Below are positions 9,184 through 17,276 of a stretch of DNA of 64,000 bases, one piece after another. Each line of letters starts with the position of its first letter. Position 1 is the first letter of the stretch. The notes beneath the pieces are model-generated. The model was not told the origin of the DNA. It saw nothing but the letters and a program-made list of their open reading frames with translations, and made no database searches. The stretch comes from Aggregicoccus sp. 17bor-14 (GTDB lineage: Bacteria > Myxococcota > Myxococcia > Myxococcales > Myxococcaceae), in assembly GCF_009659535.1 (NCBI RefSeq), contig NZ_VJZZ01000006.1, positions 62,001-126,000 of the forward strand. The letters are read 5' to 3'. The position numbers and the translations under genes were made by a program.

Positions 9184-9549
9184 CTACCTCGCCCGCGGGT
9201 CGGGCTTGCCGATGCCGAGCGGGTCCTCACGAAAGTCGCCCGACTCCCCGACGGGGTCGAGCAGGGCGGTCTTCGAAAAAGCCTGAGCGAGGATGAGGTT
9301 GCGAACGGCCTCGGTCTCTTTCGCGACGACTTCGCGAAGCTCCTGGTCGAGCACCTCGGTGCGGAAGGCCACTACCAGGTCATCCAGTGAGCCCGGCTGC
9401 TTCAGCGTGAGGGTGACGTAGACCTCGTCTCCACTCCCCAATTCGATTTGCGAGACGCACTGAGCACTGAGTCGATAGGCGGCCTTCTTCACCGCTTCGA
9501 GTCGATAAACGCGCCGGTCAAACTCAACTGTTGCAACTGCGTTCGTCAC
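9184..9549 (-). CDS. hxsD: His-Xaa-Ser system protein HxsD
   Basis: This 121-residue soluble protein starts at a GTG that overlaps the hxsA stop by 4 nt (GTGA). Its first half (VEFDRRVYRLEAVKKAAYRL, about residues 8-27) and its position between hxsA and hxsB match HxsD, the small conserved fourth member of the system. Its role is not established. A partner that presents HxsA to the radical SAM enzymes is plausible but is inference. The last 20 residues are proline/arginine-rich and may be disordered. Confidence 0.85.
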   Translation of the reverse strand: MTNAVATVEFDRRVYRLEAVKKAAYRLSAQCVSQIELGSGDEVYVTLTLKQPGSLDDLVVAFRTEVLDQELREVVAKETEAVRNLILAQAFSKTALLDPVGESGDFREDPLGIGKPDPRAR

Positions 9550-10079
9550 AGCGGGACCTCGATGACCATCTCCTTCACGTCAGACTTCAGAACCCGCTCG
9601 ACCAGTTTGTCCTTGGTAGTGATGATGAGCGTGTTCTCCGTCTTGGTCACCGTGCCGCGATAGACCTTCCCGTTGTTCAGGGTGACTCGGTAGATGGTGT
9701 CCTGATTCGTCGCGCTCGGCGCAGGAGCTCGCGCCGGCGGTGTGTAGGCGGGCTGGGGGGTATAGGTAGGAGGCGACGGCGGGTAGTAGGAGCCGCCACC
9801 ACTGCTCGAGTAGTGCGACGAGTGCGAGCGATGCGAAGAGTGTGAGCGGTGTCCTCCGATGACGAGGTCCTCGCTGCCTTGCTGCATCACCAGTTGCTCG
9901 AGAAGTGTGGCGCCGGGGCTCGCGTCATCCGTGCGCTGCCGCGCCCGAGTGATGATCGGCTCGATGGGAGTGCCGGCCGCCGCGGTGCCCTGGAAAAGCA
10001 GGGATGCAGCAGCGACAGCAGGCCCTCGAAGGCCACTCGCCAGGAGTCCCAGCTTCAAAAACGGCTTCCGCTCGCTCAT
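9546..10079 (-). CDS. hxsA: His-Xaa-Ser repeat protein HxsA (predicted precursor)
   Basis: This 177-residue protein is the predicted substrate of the system. Residues 1-36 look like a signal peptide: a basic start, then a hydrophobic Ala/Leu stretch ending AAAG. Residues 77-91 read HRSHSSHRSHSSHYS, five consecutive His-x-Ser triplets, matching the pattern that defines HxsA. A Gly/Tyr/Pro-rich linker follows (residues 94-122). A compact beta-rich domain (RVTLNNGKVYRGTV to the end) closes the protein. The ATG at 10079 has a GGAGGGG ribosome site four bases upstream. It is the first gene of a four-gene, tightly overlapping operon. That the repeat becomes a modified product is predicted for the family; what it becomes is unknown. 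Confidence 0.92.
   Translation of the reverse strand: MSERKPFLKLGLLASGLRGPAVAAASLLFQGTAAAGTPIEPIITRARQRTDDASPGATLLEQLVMQQGSEDLVIGGHRSHSSHRSHSSHYSSSGGGSYYPPSPPTYTPQPAYTPPARAPAPSATNQDTIYRVTLNNGKVYRGTVTKTENTLIITTKDKLVERVLKSDVKEMVIEVPL
9807..9851 (-). repeat. five in-frame His-x-Ser codon triplets
   Basis: These 45 bases encode HRS-HSS-HRS-HSS-HYS inside hxsA. The histidine spacing of exactly three residues and the alternation of HRS and HSS are the family hallmark and the most likely site of modification. Confidence 0.9.
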
Positions 10080-10083
10080 CTGT

Positions 10084-10098
10084 CCCCTCCGTCGGAGG
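10084..10098 (-). promoter_or_regulatory. hairpin over the hxsA ribosome binding site
   Basis: The hxsA ribosome site GGAGGGG (10084-10090) can pair with CCTCC just upstream in the mRNA (plus-strand GGAGG at 10094-10098), giving a 5-bp stem with a 3-base loop. If it forms, the ribosome site is partly hidden. The stem is short, so this is only suggestive. Confidence 0.35.
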
Positions 10099-10104
10099 CG
10101 GCAA

Positions 10105-10110
10105 ATTATA
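10105..10110 (-). promoter_or_regulatory. hxs operon -10 box (TATAAT)
   Basis: A perfect TATAAT lies in an unusually AT-rich patch about 26 bases before the hxsA ATG. The best -35 candidate 16 bases upstream (TTTGCG) is weak, so an activator may be needed. Confidence 0.6.
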
Positions 10111-10374
10111 CTTAATTGGGAAATGCCGCAAAGGTGCCACTGCGATTGAGCGAGGTCAAAGCTTGCTGGACGCCGCGCGCGTCGCGAATTGAGGGCGTCG
10201 CCAGCCTCCGAGCGGGAGGGCGCGAGAGATTCGCCTAGGCGCTGCCTTCCGCCCGCATGCCTAACGCAATCCTGGGGCGCGGTACCTGCTGCGCTATGGC
10301 TCTCCGTGCACTCTCGCAACGCGCGCCGTGGCCTCCACCCAGCCCCCCCTTGCGCCCCGCCCCGACCTGGGGCA

Positions 10375-10396
10375 GTGTTGCAGTCATGCGCAACAC
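10375..10396. promoter_or_regulatory. palindromic operator candidate upstream of the GntR gene
   Basis: Arms GTGTTGC (10375-10381) and GCAACAC (10390-10396) form a perfect 7-bp inverted repeat with 8 bases between them, ending 18 bases before the GTG start of the YtrA-type regulator. GntR-family regulators often bind such sites to control their own operon. The rest of the 10111-10414 gap holds no gene that I can support. Confidence 0.5.
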
Positions 10397-10414
10397 CGCC
10401 ACACGGGAGGCTCG

Positions 10415-10828
10415 GTGCTGATCAGCCTCGACCCGCGCGACGCGCGACCGCTCTACCTCCAGATCGTGGACGAGGTGCGGCGTGCGCTCGTGGTGGGGAC
10501 GCTGCGGGCGGAGGACCCGCTCCCCTCGGTGCGCGAGCTCGCGGCGCAGCTGGTGGTGAACCCGCGCACGGTGAGCCAGGCCTACGGGGAGCTGGAGCGC
10601 GAGGGCGTCGTCTACGTGCGCCGCGGGCAGGGCACCTTCGTGTCCCCGGACGCGCAGCCGGACCGCAAGGAGCGCCGGGCGCTCGCGCGCGAGGTGGCGC
10701 TGCGGGCGCTGCGCGAGGCGTGGCGCAGCGGCTTGAGTCTGGAGGAGCTGGTGAAGAGCCTGCGCGAGGTGGCAGCAGAGGAGGGCGAGCCCCCGGCCGC
10801 CGAGGCAAAGCGGGGAGGCGAGCGATGA
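10415..10828 (+). CDS. GntR-family transcriptional regulator, YtrA type
   Basis: This 137-residue regulator has a winged helix at about residues 12-80 (PLYLQIVDEVRRALVVGTL, PLPSVRELAAQL, NPRTVSQAYGELEREGVV). A short charged helix follows instead of a large ligand domain. That layout is the YtrA subfamily, whose genes usually lead ABC transporter operons they repress. The GTG at 10415 is chosen because GGGAGG sits five bases upstream; longer starts add proline-rich residues that do not look coded. The stop overlaps the ATG of the ATPase gene by 4 nt, so regulator and transporter are co-expressed. Confidence 0.85.
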   Translation: MLISLDPRDARPLYLQIVDEVRRALVVGTLRAEDPLPSVRELAAQLVVNPRTVSQAYGELEREGVVYVRRGQGTFVSPDAQPDRKERRALAREVALRALREAWRSGLSLEELVKSLREVAAEEGEPPAAEAKRGGER

Positions 10829-11730
10829 GCGACGTGACGGACGCAGTGACCACGCACGGCCTGTCCAAGCGCTACGGGGCCGAGACGGCGCTCGAGGGCG
10901 TGGAGCTGCGCGTCCCCGAGGGCGCGGTGTACGTGCTCGTCGGCGTGAACGGCGCGGGCAAGAGCACCACGCTCAAGGTGCTGATGAACCTGGAGCGCCC
11001 GGACGCGGGGCACGCGCGGGTGCTCGGCCTGGACACGGCGCTGCAGGGGCCGCAGGTGCGCGCGCAGGTGGGCTACGTGCCGGAGCACCACGCGCAGGCC
11101 TACGGCTGGATGACCTGCTCGAGGCTGCTGCAGCACGCGGCGGCCTACTACCCCGCGTGGGAGCCCGCGTACGCGGAGCGCCTGAGCGAGGCCTTCGGCC
11201 TGAAGCTGCAGCGCAAGGTGAGCGCGCTCTCCAAGGGCGAGACGCGCCGGCTGCAGCTGGTGCTGGCGCTCGCGCACCGGCCGCGCGTGCTGCTGCTGGA
11301 CGAGCCCACCGACGGCCTGGACCCGGTGGTGCGCAAGCGCACGCTCGCGCTGCTGGCCGAGCACCTCGCCGACACGCCGACCACGGTGCTCGTCTCCACG
11401 CACCACCTGCACGAGGTGGAGAGCCTCGCGGACCACATGGGCGTGCTGCGCGACGGGAGGCTCGTCGTGCAGCAGTCGCGAGACGAGCTGCAGCGCACGG
11501 TGCGCCGCTACCGCGTGGAGGTGCCGGAGCGCTGGGAGCTGCCGGAGGGCCTGCAGGCCGGCGGGCTGCGGCGCTCGAGCGCGGGCCGCGAGCTGCAGTG
11601 CACGCTGGTGGGCGAGGAGCGCGCGCTGACCGAGCGGCTCGCGAGCGCGGGAGCGCGCGTGCGCGAGGTGACGCCCCTCTCGCTCGAGGACGCCGCGCTC
11701 GCCTTCTTCCCCGAGGAGACCTCGCGATGA
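10825..11730 (+). CDS. ABC transporter ATP-binding protein
   Basis: The 301-residue ATPase has Walker A GVNGAGKST (near residues 41-49), a signature-like ALSKGETRRLQL, Walker B VLLLDEPTDGLDP and a switch histidine in VSTHHLHE. The roughly 90 residues after the ATPase core are typical of ATPases that pair with exporters of lipids, peptides or antibiotics. It overlaps the GntR gene before it and the membrane gene after it by 4 nt each, so the three form one unit. The substrate is unknown. Confidence 0.88.
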   Translation: MSDVTDAVTTHGLSKRYGAETALEGVELRVPEGAVYVLVGVNGAGKSTTLKVLMNLERPDAGHARVLGLDTALQGPQVRAQVGYVPEHHAQAYGWMTCSRLLQHAAAYYPAWEPAYAERLSEAFGLKLQRKVSALSKGETRRLQLVLALAHRPRVLLLDEPTDGLDPVVRKRTLALLAEHLADTPTTVLVSTHHLHEVESLADHMGVLRDGRLVVQQSRDELQRTVRRYRVEVPERWELPEGLQAGGLRRSSAGRELQCTLVGEERALTERLASAGARVREVTPLSLEDAALAFFPEETSR

Positions 11731-12656
11731 TGTCCACGACCCTCTCCACCCCTGCCTCCTCCGCGGCGGTGCACGCCGCGCCGGGCGCACGCGCCGTGCT
11801 GCGCGAGCAGGTACGCGCGGTGGCGCTCGTGCTGCGGGCGCCCGCGCTGGTGGCCGCCGCGCTGCTCGCGCTCGCGACAGTGCTCAGCGTGGCGCAGCTG
11901 CGCGGGGGCGCGGGGCCCCTCGGCTTCCACCCCGAGCTCTCGATGGTGCCGGGCATGGTGGGGCTGCTGCTGCCCCTCTTCGTCTGGCGCGGAGAGCCGC
12001 GCTTCGGGCCCGCCTTCCTCTGGACGCTCCCGGTGGACCGGCGCCAGCACGCGCTGGCCAAGGTGCTCGCCGGGTGGGTGTGGCTGATGGCGGCCGTGGC
12101 GCTGCTCTTCCTCTGGCTGCTCGCGCTCACGCTGTTCTCGGGAGGCAACCTCCTCTCGGAGGAGACGCTGCGCCTCTTGCCGGGTGCCATCGCAGGAGGG
12201 AGGGACGTGGACCCGGCGGCGCTGGGGAGCGTGCAGTGGACGCCCAGCCCGCTGCTGTGGCTCGTCCCCTTCACCGCGGCGAGCGGCGCCTACCTCGTCG
12301 CGAGCGCGCTGATGCTGGGGCTGCGCCACCCGCTGCGCTGGCTCGCCGGAGCGGTGCTCGCGGTCTTCCTCCTGCTCTCCATCGGCCAGGCGGTGCGGGC
12401 CGGGTGGCTCGCGGACGGCGTGGAGCGCGGGCTGCAGACTTTCGCCGTCGGCCGCTATGGCCTGGACACGCTGTTCACCGCCCGGACCGAGTCGCTCCAC
12501 ACCGAGGTGACCCTCACCACCGGCGAGACGCTGGGCGTGTGGCGGGCGCCGCCAGACCTGGGCCTGTGGGCCCGCGCCACCCTGCTGTGGCTGGGGGCGG
12601 GCCTCGCCCTCCTCTGGGCCGCAGCGTCTCGACACCGGGAGCGACGCAGGGCCTGA
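11727..12656 (+). CDS. ABC transporter membrane protein
   Basis: This 309-residue protein has about six hydrophobic spans, with a first clear one at residues 38-57. It has a large loop in the middle (residues 145-180) and a final span just before an Arg-rich end. It starts at ATGATG overlapping the ATPase stop, so either ATG could be used. No permease motif is diagnostic; the call rests on topology and position directly after the ATPase. Confidence 0.7.
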   Translation: MMSTTLSTPASSAAVHAAPGARAVLREQVRAVALVLRAPALVAAALLALATVLSVAQLRGGAGPLGFHPELSMVPGMVGLLLPLFVWRGEPRFGPAFLWTLPVDRRQHALAKVLAGWVWLMAAVALLFLWLLALTLFSGGNLLSEETLRLLPGAIAGGRDVDPAALGSVQWTPSPLLWLVPFTAASGAYLVASALMLGLRHPLRWLAGAVLAVFLLLSIGQAVRAGWLADGVERGLQTFAVGRYGLDTLFTARTESLHTEVTLTTGETLGVWRAPPDLGLWARATLLWLGAGLALLWAAASRHRERRRA

Positions 12657-12768
12657 GCCCCTCGCAGTAGTGCAGCGCCTGCCTCCTCACCTCGCCGTCC
12701 TCCTTCGCTGAGGACGGTGACGCCACCGCCTTGCCCAACGCCGAAGCGCCTCTCACCCGGAGCGTCCG

Positions 12769-13680
12769 ATGGAACTGCAGATCCGCAACCTCTCGAAGAC
12801 CTACGCGAATGGGGTGCACGCCCTGAAGGACGTCACGCTCACCATCCCGGCGGGGATGTACGGGCTGCTGGGCCCCAACGGCGCGGGCAAGAGCACGCTG
12901 ATGCGCACGCTCGCCACGCTGCAGGAGCCGGACGCAGGCACGGTGCGGCTCGGAGAGATCGACGTGCTGCGCGAGAAGGACCGGGTGCGCGCCTCGCTCG
13001 GCTACCTGCCGCAGGAGTTCGGCGTGTACCCGAAGGAGAGCGCGGAGCGGCTGCTCGAGCACTTCGCCATCCTCAAGGGGCTCACGGACAAGCGCGTGCG
13101 CCGCGAGACGGTGGACGCGCTGCTGCACCAGGTGAACCTGCACGCGGTGCGCAAGGAGCGGCTGGGGGGCTACTCGGGCGGGATGCGGCAGCGCTTCGGC
13201 GTGGCGGTGGCGCTGCTCGGCGACCCGCGCCTCATCATCGTGGACGAGCCCACAGCGGGCCTGGACCCCGCCGAGCGCGTGCGCTTCCTCAACCTGCTCA
13301 GCGGGCTCGGCGAGAAGAGCGTGGTCATCCTCTCCACGCACATCGTGGAGGACGTGGCGGAGCTGTGCAGCCGCATGGCGATCATCAACCGCGGGGAGAT
13401 CCTCCTGGAGGCAGAGCCCCTGCGCGCGGTGGAGGCGCTGCGCGGGCGCATCTGGCGCCGCACCGTCGCGCGCAGCGAGCTGGAGGCGCTCGAGCGCGCG
13501 CACGCCGTCATCTCCACGAAGCTGCTCGCGGGACGCACGGTGGTGCGCGTCTACGCCGAGAGCGCGCCGGCGCCCGGCTTCGAGCCCGTGGAGCCGGGGC
13601 TCGAGGACGTCTACTTCAGCACCATGGCGGGGCACTCCGCCGCGCGCGCGGCGCAGCCCGCGTTCGAGGTGGCGTCATGA
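12769..13680 (+). CDS. ABC transporter ATP-binding protein (second module)
   Basis: This 303-residue ATPase has Walker A GPNGAGKST (residues 36-44), signature GGYSGGMRQRFGVAVAL, Walker B LIIVDEPTAGLDP and switch STHIVED. The wording resembles ATPases paired with permease-peptidase fusions, and the next gene, overlapping by 4 nt, is exactly that. A 112-base gap separates it from the first ABC module, so it may have its own promoter as well as read-through from the GntR-led operon. Confidence 0.88.
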   Translation: MELQIRNLSKTYANGVHALKDVTLTIPAGMYGLLGPNGAGKSTLMRTLATLQEPDAGTVRLGEIDVLREKDRVRASLGYLPQEFGVYPKESAERLLEHFAILKGLTDKRVRRETVDALLHQVNLHAVRKERLGGYSGGMRQRFGVAVALLGDPRLIIVDEPTAGLDPAERVRFLNLLSGLGEKSVVILSTHIVEDVAELCSRMAIINRGEILLEAEPLRAVEALRGRIWRRTVARSELEALERAHAVISTKLLAGRTVVRVYAESAPAPGFEPVEPGLEDVYFSTMAGHSAARAAQPAFEVAS

Positions 13681-16600
13681 GCCTGCGCGAGGTGGTGCGC
13701 TACGAGCTCTCCCTGCAGGCGCGCCGCGTCTTTCCGTGGCTGTGCTTCGTGGCGCTGGCGGGCATCAGCTACCAGGCCTCGGTGGAGGCGCAGTTCGAGC
13801 AGGCACGCGACGGGGGCTTCTTCTTCAACGCGCCCATCGCCATCGCCCTCACCACCCTCATCGCCAGCCTGCTGGGGCTGCTGGTGAGCGCGCAGCTCTC
13901 GGGCGATGCGGCCGCGCGCGACGTGCAGCTGCGCATGCACCCGCTCGTCTTCACCACGCCGGTGGGCAAGGGGACCTACCTCGGGGGCCGCTTCCTCGGC
14001 GCCTTCCTCCTCAACGCGCTCATCCTGCTCGCCGTGCCGCTGGGCCTGCTGCTCGCCACGCTCGCGCCGGGCCTGGAGCCCGAGGGCTTCGGACCCTTCC
14101 GGCCCGCGGCCTACCTGGGCGCGTACTTCTTCCTCGCGCTGCCCAACGCCTTCCTCGCGGTGGCGCTCGGCTTCACCCTCGCGGCGCTGAGCCGGCGCGC
14201 GGTGGCGAGCTACCTGGCTGGGGTGCTCATCTTCGTCGCGATGATGGTGAGCGTCGCGGTCGTGGCGCACAAGCTCGGCCACTGGGCGCTGGGAAAGCTG
14301 CTGGACCCGCTCGGCTTCGGCGTGCTGAGCGAGCTGTCCAAGGCGTGGACGAGCGGCGAGAAGAACACGCGCCTCATTGCGCTCGAGGGCTCGCTGCTCG
14401 CCAACCGCCTCCTGTGGATGGGCGTCTCGCTCGGCCTGCTCGCGCTCACGCACTGGCGCTTCCGCTTTGCGCACCCGCTCACGGCGCCGCGCCGCTGGGG
14501 GCGCCGGGCGCGCGCAACCTCCGAGCTGCAGGGAGCCGCCGCGCCCATCGCCGTCCCCCGCGTGCAGGGCCGCTTCGGCGCCGCGGCCCGCGCACGCCAG
14601 GTGGCGGCAGTGGCGGGGCACTCCTTCCGCGCGCTGGTGACGGGCGGGGGCGCGTATGCCCTGGTCGGCCTCCCGCTGCTGGTGGTGCTCCTCGCCCCGG
14701 AGGTGGTGAACCACATGGGTATTCCGCTGCTGCCCACCACGGAGCAGATGCTCGCCTTCCTCGGCACCTCCGGGGATCTGTTCTGGCTGCTCATCCCGCT
14801 CTTCACCCTCTGGTGCGCCGGTGAGCTGGTGTGGCGCGAGCGGGAGGCGGGGCTGAGCGAGATGTCCGACGCGACGCCGGTGCCCGACGGGGTCCCCTTC
14901 CTGGGCAAGCTCGGAGGGTTCGCGCTCGTGCTCGTCGCGCTGCACGCGCTGCTGCTCGCGGCGTGCCTCCTCGTGCAGGTGAGCGCGGGCTACACCCACT
15001 TCGAGCCCGGGCTGTACCTGCGCGGTCTCTTCGGGCTGCAGCTCGCCGACCGGCTCCTCTTCGCCCTGCTCGCGCTCTGCGTGCACGTGCTGGTGGACTC
15101 GAAGTACCTGGGCCACCTGCTGGGGGTGCTCGCGCACGGCCTGCGCACCTTCGGCGCGTCGATGGGGCTCGAGCACCACCTGCTCGTCTACGGCGCGAAC
15201 CCCGGCTGGACCTACTCGGACATGAGCGGCTTCGGGCCCTCGGTGGGGCCGTGGCTGTGGTTCACGCTCTACTGGGCGGCGTGGGCGCTGCTGCTCGCCG
15301 TGGCGGCGCGGCTCCTGTGGGTGCGCGGCAGGGAGGGGGCGCGGCTGCGGCAGGCGCGCTGGCGCTTCGGCCGTCCCGTCGCCGCGACGGCCGTCCTCGC
15401 CATGGCGCTCATCCTCGGCGTGGGGGGCTTCATCCTCTACAACACGAACGTGCTGAACACCTTTCGCACGTCCGCAGGAGCGCGGGCGCAGCGCGCGGAG
15501 TACGAGCGGCGCTACGCGCAGTACGCGGACCTGCTGCAGCCGCAGCTCACCGGCACGCAGCTGCGCGTCGAGCTGTATCCGCAGCGCCGCGAGGCGGTGG
15601 TGCGCGGCACCTACCAGCTCGTCAACCGCGGCACGGCGCCCATCGAGACCCTCCACCTGGAGCCCGCGCCGGACGTGGAGACGGCGGTGCGCTTCGACAG
15701 GCCCGCCACGGTGCAGGTCTCGGACGAGGCGCTCGGCCATCGCATCTACGCGCTCGCCGAGCCGCTGCAGCCCGGAGACACCCTGCCGCTGCACTTCGAG
15801 GTGCGCTACGCCCCGCGCGGCTTTCCGAACGACGGGCCGGATGCCGCCGTGACCGCGAACGGCACCTACTTCGTGCAGCAGCAGCTGCTGCCTGCGCTCG
15901 GCTACCAGCGGCGCCGTGAGCTCAGCAACGCCGGCGACCGCCGCAAGTACGGCCTCGTCCCGCGCCCTGCCGTACGCGCCCTCGACGACAGCGACGAGGG
16001 GGCGCGCGCGGGAGGCGGTCCGCGCATCGCCTTCGAGGCCGTGGTGGGCACGGAAGAGGGCCAGGTGGCGCTCGCGCCGGGCGTCCTGCGCCGCACGTGG
16101 AGCGAAGGGGGCCGGCGCTACTTCCACTACGTGGCGGACGCGCCCATCGACAACGACTACGCCTTCTACTCGGCCCACTACGCGGTGGCGGAGGGGCGCT
16201 GGAAGGACGTCGCCCTCCAGGTCTTCCATCACCCCGGCCACACCCACAACGTGGCGCGCACGCTGAAGAGCATGGAGGCCTCGCTCGACTACCTCTCGAG
16301 CCAGTTCGGCCCCTACCCGCACCGCGCGCTGCGCTTCATCGAGCACCCGGGCTCCGGGCTGAGCCTGCACGGGGGGCCGATGAACATCTCGTACCTCGAG
16401 GGCTTCTCGCTGCTCAACCCGGAGCAGGACCCGCGCGGCATCGACTTCCCGTTCGCCGTGGCGGCGCACGAGGTGTCGCACCAGTGGTTCTGCGGCCAGG
16501 TGGCCCCGGCCTGGGTGGAGGGCGCGCCGCTGATGTGCGAGAGCCTCGCCTGGTACGCCGCGCTCTCGGTGGTGGAGAAGACCCACGGTACGGCCCACAT

Positions 16601-17276
16601 GGAGCGGGTGATGGACCTGATGCGCGAGGCGTACCTCTCCCCGCGCACCCGCGCCGGCCCGCCGCTGCTCAAGGCCGTCGACTGGTTCCTCGCGTACCGC
16701 AAGGGCCCCTTCGCCATGTATGCGCTGCGCGAGTACGTGGGCGAGGCGCGCGTGAACGCGGCGCTGCGGCGGATGGTGGAGCGCTACGGCGCAGGCCTTC
16801 CGCCCCTGCCCACCTCGCGCGACCTCTACCGCGAGCTGCAGGCCGTCACCCCCGAGGCGCAGCGTGGCCTGCTGCACGACCTCTTCGAGGAGAACACCTA
16901 CTGGTCGCTGGAGACGAAGCGCGCCGCGGCGGAGCCTGCCGGAGACGGCACCTGGTGGGTGACGCTCGACGTGCTCGCACGCAAGGAGGTGGTGGACACC
17001 GAGGGCCGAGCGACCGAGGTCCCGATGGATGACCTCGTGGAGGTGGGCGTGTACGCGGCCGGCAAGGACGGCGAGCAGGGGGAGCCGCTCTCCCTCGAGC
17101 GGCACCACGTGCACTCTGGCGCGCAGCAGCTGCGCGTGCGGGTGAAGGGCGAGCCCGCCCGCGCCGGCATCGACCCGCGCCACCTCCTCATCGACGTGAA
17201 GCCGGACGACAACGTCGAGGAGGTGGCGCCCCAGAAGCTGGCGCTCAGTCCGCCGCAGCCCGGGTCTGGCGGCTGA
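13677..17276 (+). CDS. ABC permease fused to an M1-family zinc aminopeptidase
   Basis: This 1199-residue fusion has two permease blocks in the first half, with spans near residues 15-35, 55-75, 100-125, 145-190, 245-260, then 320-345, 365-385, 420-445, 460-490 and 525-550. A further span (VAATAVLAMALILGVGGFIL) at about residues 565-585 leads to a periplasmic domain. That domain has the M1 gluzincin site HEVSH at 931-935 followed by Glu955, one residue further than the usual x18 spacing, and an HGGPMNI stretch in the GAMEN-like position. It probably cleaves peptides at the outer face of the membrane, coupled to the ATPase encoded just upstream. The 3' end overlaps the convergent gene by 32 bases. 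Confidence 0.85.
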   Translation: MSLREVVRYELSLQARRVFPWLCFVALAGISYQASVEAQFEQARDGGFFFNAPIAIALTTLIASLLGLLVSAQLSGDAAARDVQLRMHPLVFTTPVGKGTYLGGRFLGAFLLNALILLAVPLGLLLATLAPGLEPEGFGPFRPAAYLGAYFFLALPNAFLAVALGFTLAALSRRAVASYLAGVLIFVAMMVSVAVVAHKLGHWALGKLLDPLGFGVLSELSKAWTSGEKNTRLIALEGSLLANRLLWMGVSLGLLALTHWRFRFAHPLTAPRRWGRRARATSELQGAAAPIAVPRVQGRFGAAARARQVAAVAGHSFRALVTGGGAYALVGLPLLVVLLAPEVVNHMGIPLLPTTEQMLAFLGTSGDLFWLLIPLFTLWCAGELVWREREAGLSEMSDATPVPDGVPFLGKLGGFALVLVALHALLLAACLLVQVSAGYTHFEPGLYLRGLFGLQLADRLLFALLALCVHVLVDSKYLGHLLGVLAHGLRTFGASMGLEHHLLVYGANPGWTYSDMSGFGPSVGPWLWFTLYWAAWALLLAVAARLLWVRGREGARLRQARWRFGRPVAATAVLAMALILGVGGFILYNTNVLNTFRTSAGARAQRAEYERRYAQYADLLQPQLTGTQLRVELYPQRREAVVRGTYQLVNRGTAPIETLHLEPAPDVETAVRFDRPATVQVSDEALGHRIYALAEPLQPGDTLPLHFEVRYAPRGFPNDGPDAAVTANGTYFVQQQLLPALGYQRRRELSNAGDRRKYGLVPRPAVRALDDSDEGARAGGGPRIAFEAVVGTEEGQVALAPGVLRRTWSEGGRRYFHYVADAPIDNDYAFYSAHYAVAEGRWKDVALQVFHHPGHTHNVARTLKSMEASLDYLSSQFGPYPHRALRFIEHPGSGLSLHGGPMNISYLEGFSLLNPEQDPRGIDFPFAVAAHEVSHQWFCGQVAPAWVEGAPLMCESLAWYAALSVVEKTHGTAHMERVMDLMREAYLSPRTRAGPPLLKAVDWFLAYRKGPFAMYALREYVGEARVNAALRRMVERYGAGLPPLPTSRDLYRELQAVTPEAQRGLLHDLFEENTYWSLETKRAAAEPAGDGTWWVTLDVLARKEVVDTEGRATEVPMDDLVEVGVYAAGKDGEQGEPLSLERHHVHSGAQQLRVRVKGEPARAGIDPRHLLIDVKPDDNVEEVAPQKLALSPPQPGSGG

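Noticed and set aside
10124-10139. Sigma54 promoter for hxsA.
   Set aside because: The GG-N10-GC spacing fits but the -12 part is CGGCA rather than TTGCA, and a perfect TATAAT lies closer to the start. Kept only as a note in a finding.
13611-17183. Open frame of about 1190 codons on the minus strand opposite the permease-peptidase gene.
   Set aside because: It is His/Arg/Ala/Glu low-complexity sequence with no motif, caused by GC-rich third positions of the real plus-strand gene.
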